A program made the position numbers and the translations under genes. From Silvimonas sp. JCM 19000 (GTDB lineage Bacteria; Pseudomonadota; Gammaproteobacteria; Burkholderiales; Chitinibacteraceae): 15,322 nt of DNA. The first letter of the stretch is position 1. The number at the start of each line of letters is the position of its first letter. The stretch covers positions 1 through 15,322 of the forward strand of contig BBFD01000069.1 of NCBI GenBank assembly GCA_001313065.1. The letters are read 5' to 3'. The notes under the pieces are model-generated. The model saw only the letters and a program-made list of their open reading frames with translations. It did not search any database and was not told the origin of the DNA. Positions 1-7,838 of this stretch are shown here, piece by piece.

Positions 1-449
1 AAAAATGGGCGATGTTGCCCTTGCTCAACCGCACTGAAACCCCACTGGCCGGCTTGCGCGCCGAATCCATCGTCGAGCCTTTGCTGGTGCAACACGGCCT
101 GACCCAGTTGCAGCTGTACCCGTCCAGCCTGGCCAAAGACAGCATGCTGGCCGCCGATGACCGGGCCGCCGTGGACGCGGCGCGCCAGTGGGCGCAAGCG
201 CAGCACATCCGCTACGCGGTCGGTGGCAGCGTGGATGAATGGCGTTACAAGGTGGGCGTCGATGGCGAACCGGCCGTGGGCGTCAGCCTGATGGTGTGGG
301 ATCTGCAAACCGGCCAGGTGGTGTGGAGTGGCGTCGGCGGCAAGAGTGGTTATTCGCGTGAGGCGCTCTCGGCCGTGGCGCAAAAGCTCATCAGCAAATT
401 GATTGACGACCTGCCGCTTGCGCGAGGCACCAGTGCCCCTGCTCAGTAA
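1..449 (+). CDS. pelC: PelC, Pel polysaccharide outer-membrane-associated lipoprotein (5' partial)
   Basis: Reading frame is open from position 3 to the TAA at 447-449, giving 148 visible residues; the first ones read KWAMLPLLNRTETPLAG, matching the start of the conserved PelC core. PelC is normally about 170 residues, so the signal peptide and lipobox cysteine lie upstream of the window and the ATG at position 12 is internal. PelC is known to form a ring at the inner face of the outer membrane that works with PelB in Pel export. The visible part shows the family pattern of an alternating alpha/beta domain (residues around AQAQHIRYAVGGSVDEW, then SLMVWDLQTGQVVWSG). It overlaps pelD by 17 nt if pelD starts at GTG 433, which suggests translational coupling. 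Identity rests on this pattern plus the unmistakable pelD-G genes downstream. Confidence 0.85.
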   Translation, partial: KWAMLPLLNRTETPLAGLRAESIVEPLLVQHGLTQLQLYPSSLAKDSMLAADDRAAVDAARQWAQAQHIRYAVGGSVDEWRYKVGVDGEPAVGVSLMVWDLQTGQVVWSGVGGKSGYSREALSAVAQKLISKLIDDLPLARGTSAPAQ

Positions 450-1752
450 AACGCCCTGGCGCCAATATGCCATTCGCCGCCGCACCTGGTGGCAATGGGT
501 CGAAGCCTTGCTGGTGCCGGTGATCGGCCTGGCACTGGCGCTGCTGGTGCATCCCGATGACGCGTTTACCCGACACGACGGCTTTCCCTGGCTGTGGCTG
601 GCGCCTTTGCTGGTGGCATTGCGCTATGGCGTGCTGCCCGGTTTGCTCAGCGGCGGTGTGCTGCTGGCGGCGTGGCCGGTCTGGGGCGACGCACCCATTC
701 CCCCCGCGGCGTATTTTATTGGCGGCCTGATGCTGGTGATTATCGGCGGCCAGTTCAGCGGCTTGTGGCACACGCGTGAGCGCCGGGTGCAAGAGCTCAA
801 CCAGTATCTGGACCAACGTATGGACCAGCTGGCGCGGCGTTATCACTTGTTGCGCTTGTCGCATGAGCGGCTGGAACAGAACCTGATCAGCCGGCCACAA
901 ACGCTGCGCGACTCGCTGGCCAAATTGCGCGATCTGTTGGCCACCCTGCCGCCGCATGAAGGCCTGTCGGCGGCGCAGCCGTTTCTGGATTTCATGACCG
1001 AGTTCTGTCAGCTCGAAGGCGCGGTGATCTTTGCCGCGCAAAAAAAACCGGCTGCTGCCCGACCCGGTCGCGCTGGTGGGCCGCGATATGGATTATCAGG
1101 TGGATGATCCACTGATCCGTTTTGCGCTCGACCGGCGCGAGCTGTGCCATGTGCAAAGCGAAAACATCGATATCGCGCCCAGCAAACTGCTGGTGGCGCT
1201 GCCGCTGAAAAAAACAGCCTGGGCCAGTTGATGGGCTTGCTCGCGGTCAAGCAAATGCCTTTCTTTGCCCTGACCGACGACAACCTGCAAATGCTGTCAG
1301 TGCTGTCGGCCTATTACACCGAGCAAATCGTGGTGCGCGACAGTGCCGCCGCCTTGCTTGATGTAATGCCGGATTGCCCGCGTGAATTTGCCTACGAGGT
1401 ATTCAATCTGCAACGGGTACAGCGCGAGACCGGCATTTCCAGCGTGATCGTGGTGCAGATTTTCCATCCCGGCCGCCATCAGCGCGACGCGTTCGAACTG
1501 GTGCGCAAACACCAACGTGCGCTGGACCAGGTCTGGGCCATCGACACCACGCGCAATCGCTTGCTGGTGACCTTGATGCCGCTGGCGACGCTGGTGTCGC
1601 TGGAAGGCTATCTGGCGCGTATCGAACATTTGCTGCGCGAGCAACTGGCGCTGACCCTGGCTGAGGCAGGCTACGAAACGCGCCACGTTGAGCTGTCGCA
1701 GCCAGCGGGCTGGTTGCTGTTACAGGATGTGTTGAATGCCAACCGTAACTAG
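433..1752 (+). CDS. pelD: PelD, inner-membrane c-di-GMP receptor of Pel synthesis (two homopolymer slips)
   Basis: PelD binds c-di-GMP and activates the Pel synthase at the inner membrane. The N-terminus has about four membrane segments (roughly residues 15-110), followed by a charged helical, coiled-coil-like stretch (RRVQELNQYLDQRMDQLARR) and then GAF and degenerate GGDEF domains. An I-site-like RxxD motif, RALD, is encoded at 1516-1527, so c-di-GMP binding is probably retained. I prefer GTG 433 (GAGG at 424-427, 5 nt upstream) over the TTG at 403. The frame breaks twice: A8 at 1040-1047 should be A7, and A7 at 1208-1214 should be A5 (A8 would also work). Corrected length is about 438 aa, near the family's roughly 455. 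The two slips split the GAF region into three frames. The TAG stop overlaps pelE by 17 nt. Confidence 0.9.
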
Positions 1753-2769
1753 ACGCGGTTTACGCCGCGCACTGGCGGTCATCGGCCAATTGCCGTGGTT
1801 GGGCCTGGCGCTGGCCGATGTGCTGGTGCTGCTGGCTTTGCTGGCAGCCGAAACGCCCGGCATGCAGGTGGTATGGGCGGTGGCGCACGTGACGGTGAGC
1901 GCGGTGTTGGTGGGCTGGATCTGGCGCTGGCTGCTGCTGCAATGGGAAGAAGAACGTTGGCATGTGTTGTTGTTGCTGGTGGCGCTGGCGCTGTTCTTGC
2001 CCGCCATCGGCCCGCTCGGCCTGGCCTTTGCCGCCGCGCTGGCGCAGCAACTGCCGGAACGACGTGAGGTCACCGATTATTTTCGCGTGCTGCCCGCGCC
2101 GGAATTCACGTTGCGCACGGCGCAGCGTGAAGTGCGTTATGGCGTGGGCGGCGTACGCGCGCGGCTGGCTGATCCGCTGGCGCCCAGCAATATCCGCCTG
2201 AATGCCTTGCTGACGCTCAAATCGATGCCGCAGCGCTTATCCAACGATATGTTGCGCGATTTGCTGGACGACCCGGAAGAAGACCTGCGCCTGCTGCCTA
2301 CGGCATGCTGGATCAGGAAGAAAAAACGCATCAATGCCCAGATCAACGATGCGCTGACGCAATACGCTGCGGCAGATACCCGCGCGGCCGCCGCGCAACG
2401 GCTGGCCTTTTTGTACTGGGAACAGATTTACCACGGCATGGCGCAGGGCGATCTGCGCCGCTACGCGCTGGAGCAATCGGCGCGTTATCTGGAAGAAGCC
2501 GTGGCGGCGCAGCCCGATCAGGCCGATCTGTGGATGCTGCGCGGCAAGCTGCACGCTGCGCGCGGCGAAACGGATCTGGCGCGCGACGCCTATCAACAGG
2601 CCAGTTTGCTGGGTTTTCCCATCGTGCGACTGATCCCGTATCTGGCCGAACATGCTTATCGCCAGCGCGACTTTGAGGGGGTGCGCGCGCTGCTGAACAG
2701 CCTGCATTTTTTTTGCACGTGAACGATACGCTGCAGCCCGTGGCGCGTTACTGGAGAAAGGCGTCATGA
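1736..2769 (+). CDS. pelE: PelE, TPR-containing membrane scaffold protein (three slips)
   Basis: PelE is the inner-membrane scaffold with TPR repeats that works with PelD, PelF and PelG. Hydrophobic segments fill roughly residues 15-105, followed by a soluble helical part with TPR-like repeats (YLEEAVAAQPDQADLWMLRG, LARDAYQQASLLGFP). ATG 1736 has AGGA at 1724-1727. The frame slips at about 2296 (GGCC read as GCC) and slips back at A6 2321-2326 (should be A5). Between them only the +1 frame gives the expected AYGMLDQEEK, so the uncorrected translation has a wrong patch of about ten residues. T8 at 2707-2714 should be T6 (or T9). After that the protein continues to VARYWRKAS and stops at TGA 2767-2769, giving an ATGA overlap with pelF. 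Without this correction PelE would end early, at 2722. Corrected length is about 343 aa. Confidence 0.85.
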
Positions 2770-4329
2770 AGAACAGCACGCTGGCCGAACTGGCCACCGC
2801 GCCCGAGGTGGATGTGTGCCTGTTGCTGGAAGGCACGTTTCCCTATGTCAGTGGCGGCGTGTCGAGCTGGGTCAACCAGATGATACGTGGGTTCCCGCAC
2901 ATGACCTTTGGCATCGTGTTTCTGGGCAGCCGCCGCAGCGATTACAACGAAATGAAGTACGCCATTCCGGATAACGTCAAATGGCTGACGGAACATTATC
3001 TGCATGATCAAGAACCCGGCACCGTGCACGCGCGTCCCGCTGCGCGCGCGGGGGACAAGGCGCTGTTCGCCAATGTCCGCGACGCCCACGCCGCGTTTCA
3101 GGCGCCGCACGCCCCCGATACCCAGCCCGATGCGGTGCGCCGCATGATCGGCCAGTTGCTGGCGGGTACCTTGAGCAAGGACGATTTTCTGTACAGCGAA
3201 GAATCGTGGAAGGTGATCCGCGATCAATATCGCGCACGCTCATCCGACCCTTCGTTCGTCGATTATTTCTGGACCATCCGCGCCATGCATACGCCAATCT
3301 GGATGCTGGCGGCGTTAGCGCGCGGCCTGCCGCGGGCGCGGGCTTACCACACGGTTTCCACCGGTTACGCCGGCTTTCTGGGCGCTATGCTGCGTCAGCA
3401 AAGCGGCCGCCCGCTGTTGTTATCCGAGCACGGCATTTACACCAAAGAACGCAAGATCGATCTGTATCAGAGCGACTGGATACGCGATAACCGCAATGTG
3501 TTTGAACGCGAAGTGACGCAGATCAGCTATTTCCGCGCGCTGTGGATCCGCTTTTTTGAGGTGCTGGGCAAGCTTTGCTACGACTCGGCCGACCACATCA
3601 TTGCGCTGTACGAAAACAACCGCCTGCGCCAGATTGCCGACGGCGCACCGGCCGAGCGCACCATCAATATCCCCAATGGCGTGGATTTGCCGCGCCTGGC
3701 GCCATTGCGCGAGCTGCGCCCAGCCGAAATCCCGCAAGTGCTGTGTCTGATCGGCCGCGTGGTGCCGATCAAGGACATCAAGACGTTTATTCGCGCCATG
3801 CGCACGGTGGTGAACCAGTTGCCCCACGCCGAAGCGTGGATCGCCGGGCCGGAAGATGAGTCACCGGAATACGCCGAGGAATGCCGCAATCTGGCAACCA
3901 GCCTGGGCTTGAGCGAAAAAAGTGAAGTTTCTCGGTTTTCAGAAGATCAACGAGCTGATGCCCAAAGTGGGCGTACTGATCTTGAGCTCGATCTCCGAAG
4001 CGCTGCCGCTGGTGGTGCTGGAAGGCTTTGCGGCGGGCGTGCCCTCGATTACCACCGATGTCGGCTCTTGCCGGCAGTTGATCTACGGGCTGGATGCCGA
4101 AGACCAGGCCATCGGCGCGGCTGGCCGCGTGGTGGGCGTGGCCGACGCCCCTGCCCTCGCCCATGCCGCCATCGAACTGCTCGGTGACCCGGCCGCGTGG
4201 ACTGCGGCACAGACTGCGGGCGTGGAACGTGTAACGCGTTATTACACGCACGCGCATATGTTTGGCGCATATCAATCGATTTACCAACAGGCATTGCAGA
4301 TGCCCGATACCGCTGGAGTAATCGCCTGA
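2766..4329 (+). CDS. pelF: PelF, cytosolic GT4-type glycosyltransferase of Pel synthesis (one slip)
   Basis: PelF is the soluble family-4 glycosyltransferase that polymerises Pel from UDP-activated N-acetylhexosamines. The N-terminus carries the family signature VCLLLEGTFPYVSGGVSSWV (about residues 17-36). The middle holds LLLSEHGIYTKERKIDL, the C-terminal half begins at NIPNGVDL and CLIGRVVPIKDIKTFI, and the EX7E active-site motif is present (E-ALPLVVL-E, encoded near 3997-4023). A6 at 3916-3921 should be A5. After this correction the chain reads SEKVKFLGFQKINEL and runs to TGA 4327-4329, about 520 aa, close to known PelF. Uncorrected, the catalytic EX7E lies in a separate frame. GGAG at 2753-2756 and AAAGG at 2757-2761 precede ATG 2766. 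The stop overlaps the pelG start (TGATG). Confidence 0.93.
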
Positions 4330-5702
4330 TGGCGGGGATAGGTTTTGAGCTGCGCAAGATACTCAAGCGCGATAATTATTTCGCCCTGCTGGAGGCGTAT
4401 ACCTACGCCGGCCTGATTGGCGCCGGGCCGTGGATATTGTCCATCGTCGGCGTGCAACTGATCGGCTTTTTTTTAAGTTTGACGGTGGTGGTGCCGCAAT
4501 TTTCGGTGGCGCAATTCCAGGTCTCGGTCACCTATTTATTAGCCGCCAGCCTGATTGTGACCGGGCCACTGCAATTGGCATTTACTCGCTATATTGCCGA
4601 TCGCTTGTTTGATAAACACGAAGAACAAGTCTTGCCCAATTTTCTCGGGGCGCAATTGTTTACTTTGCTGGTGGCGGCAGTAATCGGTGGCGTGCTGTTC
4701 TTTACCGCATTTGCCGGGCTGGATCTGGTGTATCGGCTGTTGATGTTTACCGGTTTTATCCTGTTGTGCCTGATCTGGATTGCGGCGATTTTCTTGTCCG
4801 GCATGAAGCGTTATCTGGCCATTGTGTGGCTGTTTGCGCTGGGCTATGGCGTTACCGTCATCGTTGCCTTATGGCTCCGCCCCTACGGCTGAACGGCTTG
4901 CTGGGTGGTTTTGTCACCGGCCATTACGTTTTGGCGTGCGGGCTGTGGTTTCTGGTGTTGCGCGCTTATCCGTCAAAGTATTTGCTGGCTTTTGATTTTC
5001 TTAAAAAAAGACCGCATGTATCGCGCGCTGCTCTGGACCGGCTTGTTTTACAACCTGGCCATCTGGCTGGATAAAGCCATTTTCTGGTATTCGCCATCGA
5101 CCAGCCAACATGTGATCGGTCCGCTGCGCGCGTCCAGCATTTATGACTTTCCCATCTTTCTGGCCTATCTCTCGATCATTCCCGGCATGGCCGCGTTTCT
5201 GGTGCGCATCGAGACGGATTTTGTCGAGTATTACAACCGCTTTTATGACGCAATCCGCGATGGCGGCTCATTGGATCAGATCGAAACCTTGCGCAACGAA
5301 ATGGTATTCACCATACGGCAAGGCCTGGCCGAGATCATCAAAATCCAGGGCCTGGCCGTGCTGGTCGCGTTTATGCTCGGCGATAAAGTGTTTAAGTTGC
5401 TGGGGATTTCGCCGCTGTATTTGCCGCTGTTATATATCGATGTGGTGGCAGCGGGATTACAGGTAGCGCTATTGGCAATCCTGAACATCTTTTTCTATCT
5501 GGATAAACGCCGCGAAGTCTTGCTGGTGACCGGACTGTTTGTGCTGAGCAATGGCGTGCTGACCGGCCTGTCGATCTGGGCGGGCCCCAGCTGGTATGGC
5601 ATGGGCTTTGCCTGCGCGCTGCTGATTGTGGTGGTGGTGGCCATGGTGATCCTGAACGCGCGCCTGGACAAACTGGAGTACGAGACCTTTATGCTGCAGT
5701 GA
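4329..5702 (+). CDS. pelG: PelG, polytopic inner-membrane Pel biosynthesis protein (two slips)
   Basis: PelG is a polysaccharide-transport-superfamily membrane protein thought to form the inner-membrane channel or flippase part of the Pel synthase. The N-terminus MAGIGFELRKILKRDNYFAL and the segment GLIGAGPWILSIVG are typical of PelG, and about twelve hydrophobic segments follow. GGAG at 4315-4318 precedes ATG 4329. The frame breaks at 4887-4890 (TACGGCTGAAC, expected TACGGCCTGAAC), which creates a false stop at 4890-4892, and again at A7 5003-5009 (should be A6, restoring FLKKDRMYRALLW). Corrected length is 457 aa, essentially the length of Pseudomonas PelG (about 456). A T8 run at 4467-4474 is in frame but might be T5, removing one Phe. 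It is the last Pel gene here; the next gene is convergent. Confidence 0.92.
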
Positions 5703-5779
5703 GCAAGGCCCCGGCTGGCATCTCTGCTGCAAGCCAGGGCCCGGCCGCGGGCAAGTTGGGCAATGCGTGGCGCAACCGC

Positions 5780-6363
5780 TCAGCCCGCCAGCGCGGCACG
5801 TTGGCGACCGTTTTTGACGGTTAGCCAGATTGCCGCGATCAGAAAGTAGAACGCGCCGAATCCTGCGTACGGCGCCACCGTCGTGACGTCCAGCGCGATG
5901 CCACTCTGCGCCTGATAAAACATAAAGCCACCCGCCAGCGCGGACTGAGCGCCGCTCACCAGCATGGGCCACTGACCACTGGCGGTGTTCCAGCGCCGCA
6001 CCCCGGTTGCCAACTGCAGCAATCCCGAAAAAATTGCCCACGCACCAAAGACCGTGATGACGGCAGGCATGCCAACGCTGAGCGCCCAGCACACCGCGAG
6101 TGCGATGACGCTGCTGACGATCAGGTTGAATTTCTGCGACGGGTTAACGCCCAGGCCGCCATTGCTGCGGGCATCCAGATAATTGGCGAGCGCATCCCAC
6201 GCCGGGTATGCGACCAGCAGCGCCGCACCGATGGCCGGATTGGGTTTGCCCACGATAACGGCGAGCGCGATCCAGATGATGGAACGCCGGTGCGCAGAAA
6301 ATAATAGGTCTGCAGCCAACGGTCGAGGGAACGATCGGCGGCGTTGGTGGTGGCAGCTTGCAT
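5780..6363 (-). CDS. DUF308-like multi-pass membrane protein (one slip)
   Basis: Small integral membrane protein of about 194 aa after correction. It has an N-terminal soluble tail (MQAATTNAADRSLDRWLQTY) and about six hydrophobic segments, for example SIIWIALAVIVG, FNLIVSSVIALAV, AVITVFGAWAIFSGLLQL and FGAFYFLIAAIWLTV. The pattern resembles HdeD/DUF308-like proteins; no catalytic residues are evident and I cannot assign a function. The start ATG at 6363-6361 has TGGAGA eight nt upstream. The frame breaks near 6286-6288: inserting one C to make GGCC gives LRTGRSIIWIAL. Without the correction the N-terminus would be mis-called at an internal ATG. It is divergent from the tetR gene and its predicted promoter contains a palindrome shared with the tetR promoter, so it is the likely target of that regulator. 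It ends 77 nt from pelG, which is convergent. Confidence 0.7.
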
Positions 6364-6402
6364 GGTGGTTCTCCAGGGGTCAGGGCCATCGCGTGAGCGA
6401 CG

Positions 6403-6429
6403 ATTATCTATCAGTAGGTAGGTAAGCAA
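6403..6429 (-). promoter_or_regulatory. Predicted promoter of the DUF308-like gene with operator-like palindrome A
   Basis: On the minus strand, TTGCTT (6429-6424) and GATAAT (6408-6403) make a sigma70-like pair with a short 15 nt spacer (CTTGCT with 16 nt is the alternative). The imperfect palindrome CTATCAGTAGGTAG at 6408-6421 occupies the spacer, where a bound repressor would block RNA polymerase. The -10 lies about 40 nt upstream of the start codon. Confidence 0.5.
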
Positions 6430-6554
6430 GCCGCAACTCGGCGCGCTTGTGGGGGTAAGGACAACTCGGGTTAAAACATCCAGCAGGCCAAGGGGGCAGC
6501 GACGAATGCACCGTCACCTCTATCCAGCCACCGGCCAAGGCAACAAATGCTAGC

Positions 6555-6568
6555 CTACTAGTTGGTAG
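6555..6568. promoter_or_regulatory. Operator-like palindrome B
   Basis: CTACTAGTTGGTAG is an inverted repeat with half-sites CTACTA and TGGTAG (5 of 6 positions complementary) around a GT centre. It matches palindrome A at 11 of 14 positions and shares TGGTAG with palindrome C. It lies between the two predicted promoters; I see no good promoter directly over it. Confidence 0.5.
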
Positions 6569-6626
6569 ACTGCAATATGCCGTCTGGCGGCACAATCGCA
6601 CCGCCTTGTTAGCGCGGAGGTGCGCT

Positions 6627-6654
6627 TTGATCGATTACCTACAACTGGTAGAAT
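6627..6654 (+). promoter_or_regulatory. Predicted tetR promoter with operator-like palindrome C
   Basis: TTGATC (6627-6632) and TAGAAT (6649-6654) are spaced 16 nt apart, placing a start near 6661, about 25 nt before the tetR ATG. The sequence CTACAACTGGTAG at 6639-6651 overlaps the spacer and -10. It would be a perfect CTACCA/TGGTAG inverted repeat if one C were restored, which is relevant because single-base losses occur elsewhere in this window. The arrangement suggests autorepression. Confidence 0.55.
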
Positions 6655-6685
6655 AGTTGGCCATTCAACCTGGAACAATCTTGCT

Positions 6686-7273
6686 ATGTATGCAGAGCTT
6701 TCACCGAAAGCCGCGGAAATCGTGACGCTGACTCGGTCACTGCTAGAGGCAGGCGGGTACAACAGCTTTAGTTATGCAGATATTTCGGCCCGCGTGCAAA
6801 TCAGCAAGGCGAGCATTCATTATCATTTTCCGACCAAGGCGGAACTGGTGCGTGAGGTGGTGGCGCGCTATCGCGCCGAGGCGCGCGAGGGATTGGCGAT
6901 GCTGGACCGGCAGTTGGCCGATCCGGCGGCCGCGTTGCAGGCCTATGTGGCTATTGGACCAACTGCATCGAGAAGGGAACGTCCTCGTTCTGCATCTGCG
7001 CCATGCTGGCGGCCGAGCTGCCCAGCATACCGGCCGAGGTGGCCGCTGAGGTGCAGGGGCATTTTGAAGATCTGGATGCCTGGCTGGCATCCATCTTTGA
7101 GCGTGGTGTGGCCAAGGGCCAGTTTCAGCTGGAGGCAGCGCGCTGATCGAGGCCCGGTTTTTTTTATGTCCGCGGTATATGGGGCGATGCTGGCAGCACG
7201 CGGTCTGGCGGATCCGCGCATGTTTGAAGCGCTGGTGGCCATGGCGATCAAACGGTTGACGCGCGACGCCTGA
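6686..7273 (+). CDS. TetR/AcrR-family transcriptional regulator (three slips)
   Basis: One-component repressor with an N-terminal TetR DNA-binding domain. Residues about 8-58 contain the helix-turn-helix stretch YADISARVQISKASIHYHF followed by PTKAELVREVV. The C-terminal ligand domain includes CICAMLAAELPSIPAEV, a pattern common in this family; the ligand is unknown. I chose ATG 6686 because the homology begins there; a longer in-frame open stretch upstream would run through the promoter. The frame breaks at 6949-6951 (GGC, probably GGCC), at 7134-7136 (GGC, probably GGCC, giving QLEASALIEARFF) and at T8 7158-7165 (should be T6). Corrected length is 195 aa. It is divergent from the DUF308-like gene, and related palindromes lie in both promoters, so it probably represses both. 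The ribosome site is weak. Confidence 0.85.
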   Translation: MYAELSPKAAEIVTLTRSLLEAGGYNSFSYADISARVQISKASIHYHFPTKAELVREVVARYRAEAREGLAMLDRQLADPAAALQAYVAIGPTASRRERPRSASAPCWRPSCPAYRPRWPLRCRGILKIWMPGWHPSLSVVWPRASFSWRQRADRGPVFFMSAVYGAMLAARGLADPRMFEALVAMAIKRLTRDA

Positions 7274-7320
7274 GCGGCCTTGCAGCGCCGCCCTGCCCCC
7301 GCGCGCTGCAATTGCAATGA

Positions 7321-7653
7321 TTAATGCTTGCGACCGTTGGCCGTGGCCGCCGGACAAGTCTCACATTGCTTGGTACACACTTTGTCCAGACTCTGCGACA
7401 AGGCACACACCGAGCGACGACACGCCACAAAGCGGATGTTTTCTTCGTGTGCCATCTCGCGGTAGTGGCGCATCACGTTGTGCCCCAGAAAATCAGTAAA
7501 CAGGATGATCAGGTCCACGCCTTTCAGGCTGGCGGGTTTACGTTGATGCGATGCATTGCGGCCTGACACGTGTTTATGAATGGCAATGCCGTATTGATTA
7601 AGCACGTCCGGGATATTGCCGAGGGTGTCTGCGCCGACGAGATAGGCTTGCAT
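7321..7653 (-). CDS. DUF2325 domain protein
   Basis: A 110-residue protein with the DUF2325 pattern: YLVGADTLGNIPDVL at the N-terminus, HVSGRNASHQRK, then DLIILFTDFLGHNVMRHYR and ACRRSVCAL. The molecular function of this family is not established to my knowledge. The C-terminus carries an extra cysteine group (VCTKQCETC) that could bind a metal. The ATG at 7653-7651 has GGAGA about six nt upstream and the stop is TAA at 7323-7321. It is the only complete protein-coding gene in the window that needs no frame correction. Its predicted promoter overlaps a Fur-box-like sequence, so an iron-linked role is a reasonable inference, not a demonstrated one. The neighbouring tetR gene is convergent. Confidence 0.85.
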   Translation of the reverse strand: MQAYLVGADTLGNIPDVLNQYGIAIHKHVSGRNASHQRKPASLKGVDLIILFTDFLGHNVMRHYREMAHEENIRFVACRRSVCALSQSLDKVCTKQCETCPAATANGRKH

Positions 7654-7709
7654 AGTGGCTCTCCATGGTTTGCATCAAAAAGCCACGCCTTGCGCAGCGG
7701 ATGGAGAGC

Positions 7710-7738
7710 ATCTTATTTTAAATGAGAACCGTTATCAA
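7710..7738 (-). promoter_or_regulatory. Sigma70-like promoter of the DUF2325 gene overlapped by a Fur-box-like site
   Basis: On the minus strand TTGATA (7738-7733) and TAAGAT (7715-7710) are separated by exactly 17 nt, a strong consensus pair about 57 nt upstream of the start codon. On the plus strand, TTAAATGAGAACCGTTATC at 7718-7736 matches the 19-nt E. coli Fur box consensus at 13 positions by my count and covers the -35 and spacer. Repression by Fur-iron is the natural reading. Confidence 0.6.
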
Positions 7739-7799
7739 TACGATTTACGCAGATTTTTTTACCGGCGGCTTGCAGAACTTTTTTTCCCCGGGAAAGTAC

Positions 7800-7827
7800 C
7801 TGCCACCCGCAAACGCCGCAGTGGCAG
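7800..7827 (-). terminator. Possible weak terminator hairpin after the quinone oxidoreductase gene
   Basis: CTGCCAC (7800-7806) and GTGGCAG (7821-7827) form a 7-bp stem with a 14-nt loop, 12 nt beyond the oxidoreductase stop. There is no good U-tract after the stem on the minus strand, so termination here would be weak or factor-dependent. The rest of 7654-7838 contains two T7 runs (7754-7760, 7779-7785) with no assigned role. Confidence 0.3.
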
Positions 7828-7838
7828 GCGTGGGTAGG

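Larger units (their letters stand above)
6364..6685. other. Divergent regulatory region between the DUF308-like gene and tetR
   Basis: About 320 nt with no convincing coding sequence on either strand; the short open frames here lack ribosome sites and family resemblance. It holds three related imperfect palindromes (at 6408-6421, 6555-6568 and 6639-6651) and two predicted promoters pointing outwards. Local base composition is more AT-rich around the palindromes than in the flanking genes. The stretch 6430-6550 shows nothing recognisable. Confidence 0.6.

Noticed and set aside
391..1041. Long open frame on the minus strand opposite pelD (216 codons)
   Set aside because: It is antisense to a clear pelD, is rich in Gln/Arg/His as expected from a shadow of a GC-rich gene, and lacks a ribosome site or family resemblance.
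5703..5779. Possible terminator between pelG and the convergent DUF308-like gene
   Set aside because: The only stem I could draw (CTGGC 5715-5719 with GCCAG 5733-5737) is short and has no T-tract on either strand.
6404..6601. Small minus-strand open frame in the tetR upstream region
   Set aside because: It lies over the predicted regulatory palindromes, has no ribosome site and resembles no family I know.
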